The translations under genes were made by a program, and so were the position numbers. From NCBI GenBank assembly GCA_002362735.1, contig DEUU01000301.1, forward strand, positions 1 to 6,232: a stretch of DNA of 6,232 bases. The letters are read 5' to 3'. The stretch comes from Dehalococcoidia bacterium UBA3254 (GTDB lineage Bacteria > Chloroflexota > Dehalococcoidia > Dehalococcoidales > UBA3254). How positions within the stretch are numbered: the first letter of the stretch is position 1; every line of letters starts with the position of its first letter. The notes under the pieces are model-generated. The model saw nothing but the letters and a program-made list of their open reading frames with translations, did no database searches and was not told where the DNA came from. This document shows positions 5,025-6,232 of the stretch, one piece after another.

Positions 5025-5978
5025 CTAATTGGTCAGAGTGCTCCCCAGTAATATCCCGCCTGCACGGTAAAACCCCGTTTCTCCCGAAGGCAGTAAATCA
5101 AAGGTAGATCCTCCGGAATATACAATTCTTTCCGTGTCTACTACCAGTCCTCTGTCCAGGGTATCCCCAATTTGATATTTTCCAAGAGCCTTCAGTTCCG
5201 TGGTTGGATGACCCGGAGAAGCGGTCACTGATCGACCGTCACCAAGACTAACTTTTACCACCTCGTATGAAGAAGGCACCGGAATAGAGGAGACCTTTAA
5301 TATTGGCGCACTTACCTGTTTTCCCGAGCGGTCTACCGTCCACACCATCACGCCGGGACGCAATAGCTCCACGGCAATTTGTCCATTTAACGTTTCGATC
5401 AGAGTACCTTTTGTCAGACAAATCGGACAGGTGTTAAAGCTGGATTCTTGCTTTTGAACGGTTATTTTGCCTCTTGAATCGATCGTTCCTTCAATACGTA
5501 AACCCTGATTCTGACCCGTCCTCAGAGAGAATTTATAGATAGGCCCCGTGGAATTTACAGATACCGCATAGGTAAGCTTCTTGTGCTCACGGTAAATACT
5601 TAATTTTTCGGCATCCGTATAGGCTGACTTAACGGGCATTTTCAGATGCTCAAGTATCGCCGCGAATTCGACGCTGTTTGTTTGAATCGATGGAAATTGC
5701 GTTATTGCATTGGATTGCTCCTGCCCCTCTCTGGCGATGGGATAAAAATCTGGATCACACCAGAAAATATCCGGATATTTATCCAGAAGCAAATATGCCA
5801 GCTGGTATTGAGAGTAACTGACGGTAGAGGTTGGAGTCGAAGTAGAGGTAGGTGTCGGCGTTTGAGAAGACCCGGCGGAACATGCCAGGAGTACAATGGC
5901 TATCAAAATCATTAATACGCCTAACCCAAAATCTTTCAAAATTATAGATTTATCATTCATAATTCTCATTCTATTCAT
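5025..5978 (-). CDS. Lipoprotein with C-terminal Hint (hedgehog/intein-like) domain
   Basis: With the ATG at 5978 the product has 317 residues. This start was chosen because AGAAGG lies 8 nt upstream; the in-frame ATG at 5984 is too close to that site, and ATGs at 5969 and 5960 are alternatives. Residues 11-33 are a signal peptide with lipobox LLAC, C33 being the lipidated residue after cleavage. A Thr/Pro/Ser linker (about 34-55) follows. The middle domain (about 56-186) contains WCDPDFYPIA (73-82) and KLSIYREHKKL (125-135), features I associate with a Chloroflexota/Actinobacteria family of unknown function. The Hint domain starts at C187 in TCPICLTKGTLIETLNG (block A); block B is VTASPGHPT (251-259), with S254 and H257 in the T/S-x-x-H positions. 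It ends ETGFYRAGGILLGSTLTN without the terminal His-Asn of inteins, so splicing is unlikely. Inference: an N-S acyl shift at C187 could release or transfer the surface domain; the Hint fold may also be purely structural. It acts outside the membrane. Function unknown. Confidence 0.88.
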   Translation of the reverse strand: MNRMRIMNDKSIILKDFGLGVLMILIAIVLLACSAGSSQTPTPTSTSTPTSTVSYSQYQLAYLLLDKYPDIFWCDPDFYPIAREGQEQSNAITQFPSIQTNSVEFAAILEHLKMPVKSAYTDAEKLSIYREHKKLTYAVSVNSTGPIYKFSLRTGQNQGLRIEGTIDSRGKITVQKQESSFNTCPICLTKGTLIETLNGQIAVELLRPGVMVWTVDRSGKQVSAPILKVSSIPVPSSYEVVKVSLGDGRSVTASPGHPTTELKALGKYQIGDTLDRGLVVDTERIVYSGGSTFDLLPSGETGFYRAGGILLGSTLTN

Positions 5979-6232
5979 CGCCATCACCTTCTGCAAGGAC
6001 TTACAGGTTTGTTTTCTCCCGGAGGTATCCTTCTTCTTTCCATTTATGATCAAGAATGAAGAAATCAGGCAGAAGATCTCAGGTTTAACGCCCCAAAATC
6101 TTCCTTGAAACGCGGTACTTCTAATAAATATCACGCTTCTTTCGGTATTAGTCACTTAAAAAAGAAAAACTAAAACAGTTATCATATACAATAATTGTTA
6201 TTGACATTCGTATAATAATATTGCAAAATAAC
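5979..6232. other. AT-rich upstream region of the Hint lipoprotein gene, no gene supported
   Basis: This 254-nt stretch contains the ribosome binding site AGAAGG (5992-5987, minus strand) and otherwise no convincing coding sequence. The right end is very AT-rich and holds a perfect 11-bp palindrome, ACAAT-A-ATTGT (6188-6198). I could not find a minus-strand -35/-10 pair good enough to call. A promoter for the lipoprotein presumably lies here, and the region may also serve a gene beyond the window edge. Confidence 0.4.

Noticed and set aside
5025..5418. Intein inserted in the lipoprotein gene
   Set aside because: There is no C-terminal His-Asn, no extein after the Hint domain and no homing endonuclease; it is a terminal Hint domain, not a splicing intein.
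5979..6155. A longer form of the Hint lipoprotein starting at GTG 6155
   Set aside because: It would put about 59 non-family residues ahead of a clear lipoprotein signal peptide, and there is no ribosome binding site before the GTG, whereas AGAAGG sits 8 nt before the ATG at 5978.
6201..6216. TTGACA followed by TATAAT on the plus strand
   Set aside because: Both hexamers are perfect, but they are only 4 nt apart instead of about 17, so they cannot be the two halves of one promoter; the region is simply AT-rich.
1..6232. CRISPR arrays, tRNA or rRNA genes, insertion sequences
   Set aside because: I saw no regularly spaced repeats, no tRNA cloverleaf or rRNA signature, and no transposase or terminal inverted repeats.

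Overview
The window looks like chromosomal DNA from a member of the Chloroflexota, most likely a Dehalococcoidia-type lineage. The basis is the overall character of the FtsZ (a GAGGDH nucleotide-loop variant, an almost absent C-terminal linker) and a lipoprotein ending in the Hint domain of a family I associate with Chloroflexota and Actinobacteria. This placement is from memory of family sequences, not from a search.

Layout: the left third (1-2271) is a two-gene minus-strand unit. A radical SAM/SPASM enzyme with a PqqD-like N-terminal recognition domain is followed, with a 55-nt overlap, by a secreted/membrane-anchored protein. That protein has no cysteine until its C-terminal tail, where the reading frame runs out of the window inside a Cys-Ala-Cys-rich segment. 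The arrangement suggests an enzyme and substrate pair in which the tail, predicted to be cytoplasmic, is the modification target. This pair is the most novel-looking part of the window.

The 307-nt divergent intergenic region (2272-2578) carries a plausible minus-strand promoter for the radical SAM unit, a possible coding relic, an inverted-repeat-rich stretch, a direct-repeat pair containing two TATAGT hexamers, and a small hairpin just before the ftsA ribosome binding site. The middle (2579-4894) is a compact ftsA-ftsZ pair encoding the cytokinetic ring and its membrane anchor. No other division or cell-wall gene is visible in the window. ftsZ is convergent with the last gene, and the 130-nt gap holds a strong hairpin between two 9-bp direct repeats.

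The right end (5025-5978, minus strand) encodes a lipoprotein with a Thr/Pro/Ser linker, a family-specific middle domain and a C-terminal Hint (hedgehog/intein-like) domain that lacks the terminal His-Asn of splicing inteins. The remaining 254 nt to the window edge are AT-rich and have no supported gene.

The division genes and their two flanking units probably work independently. No sequence evidence ties the radical SAM pair or the Hint lipoprotein to division beyond adjacency.
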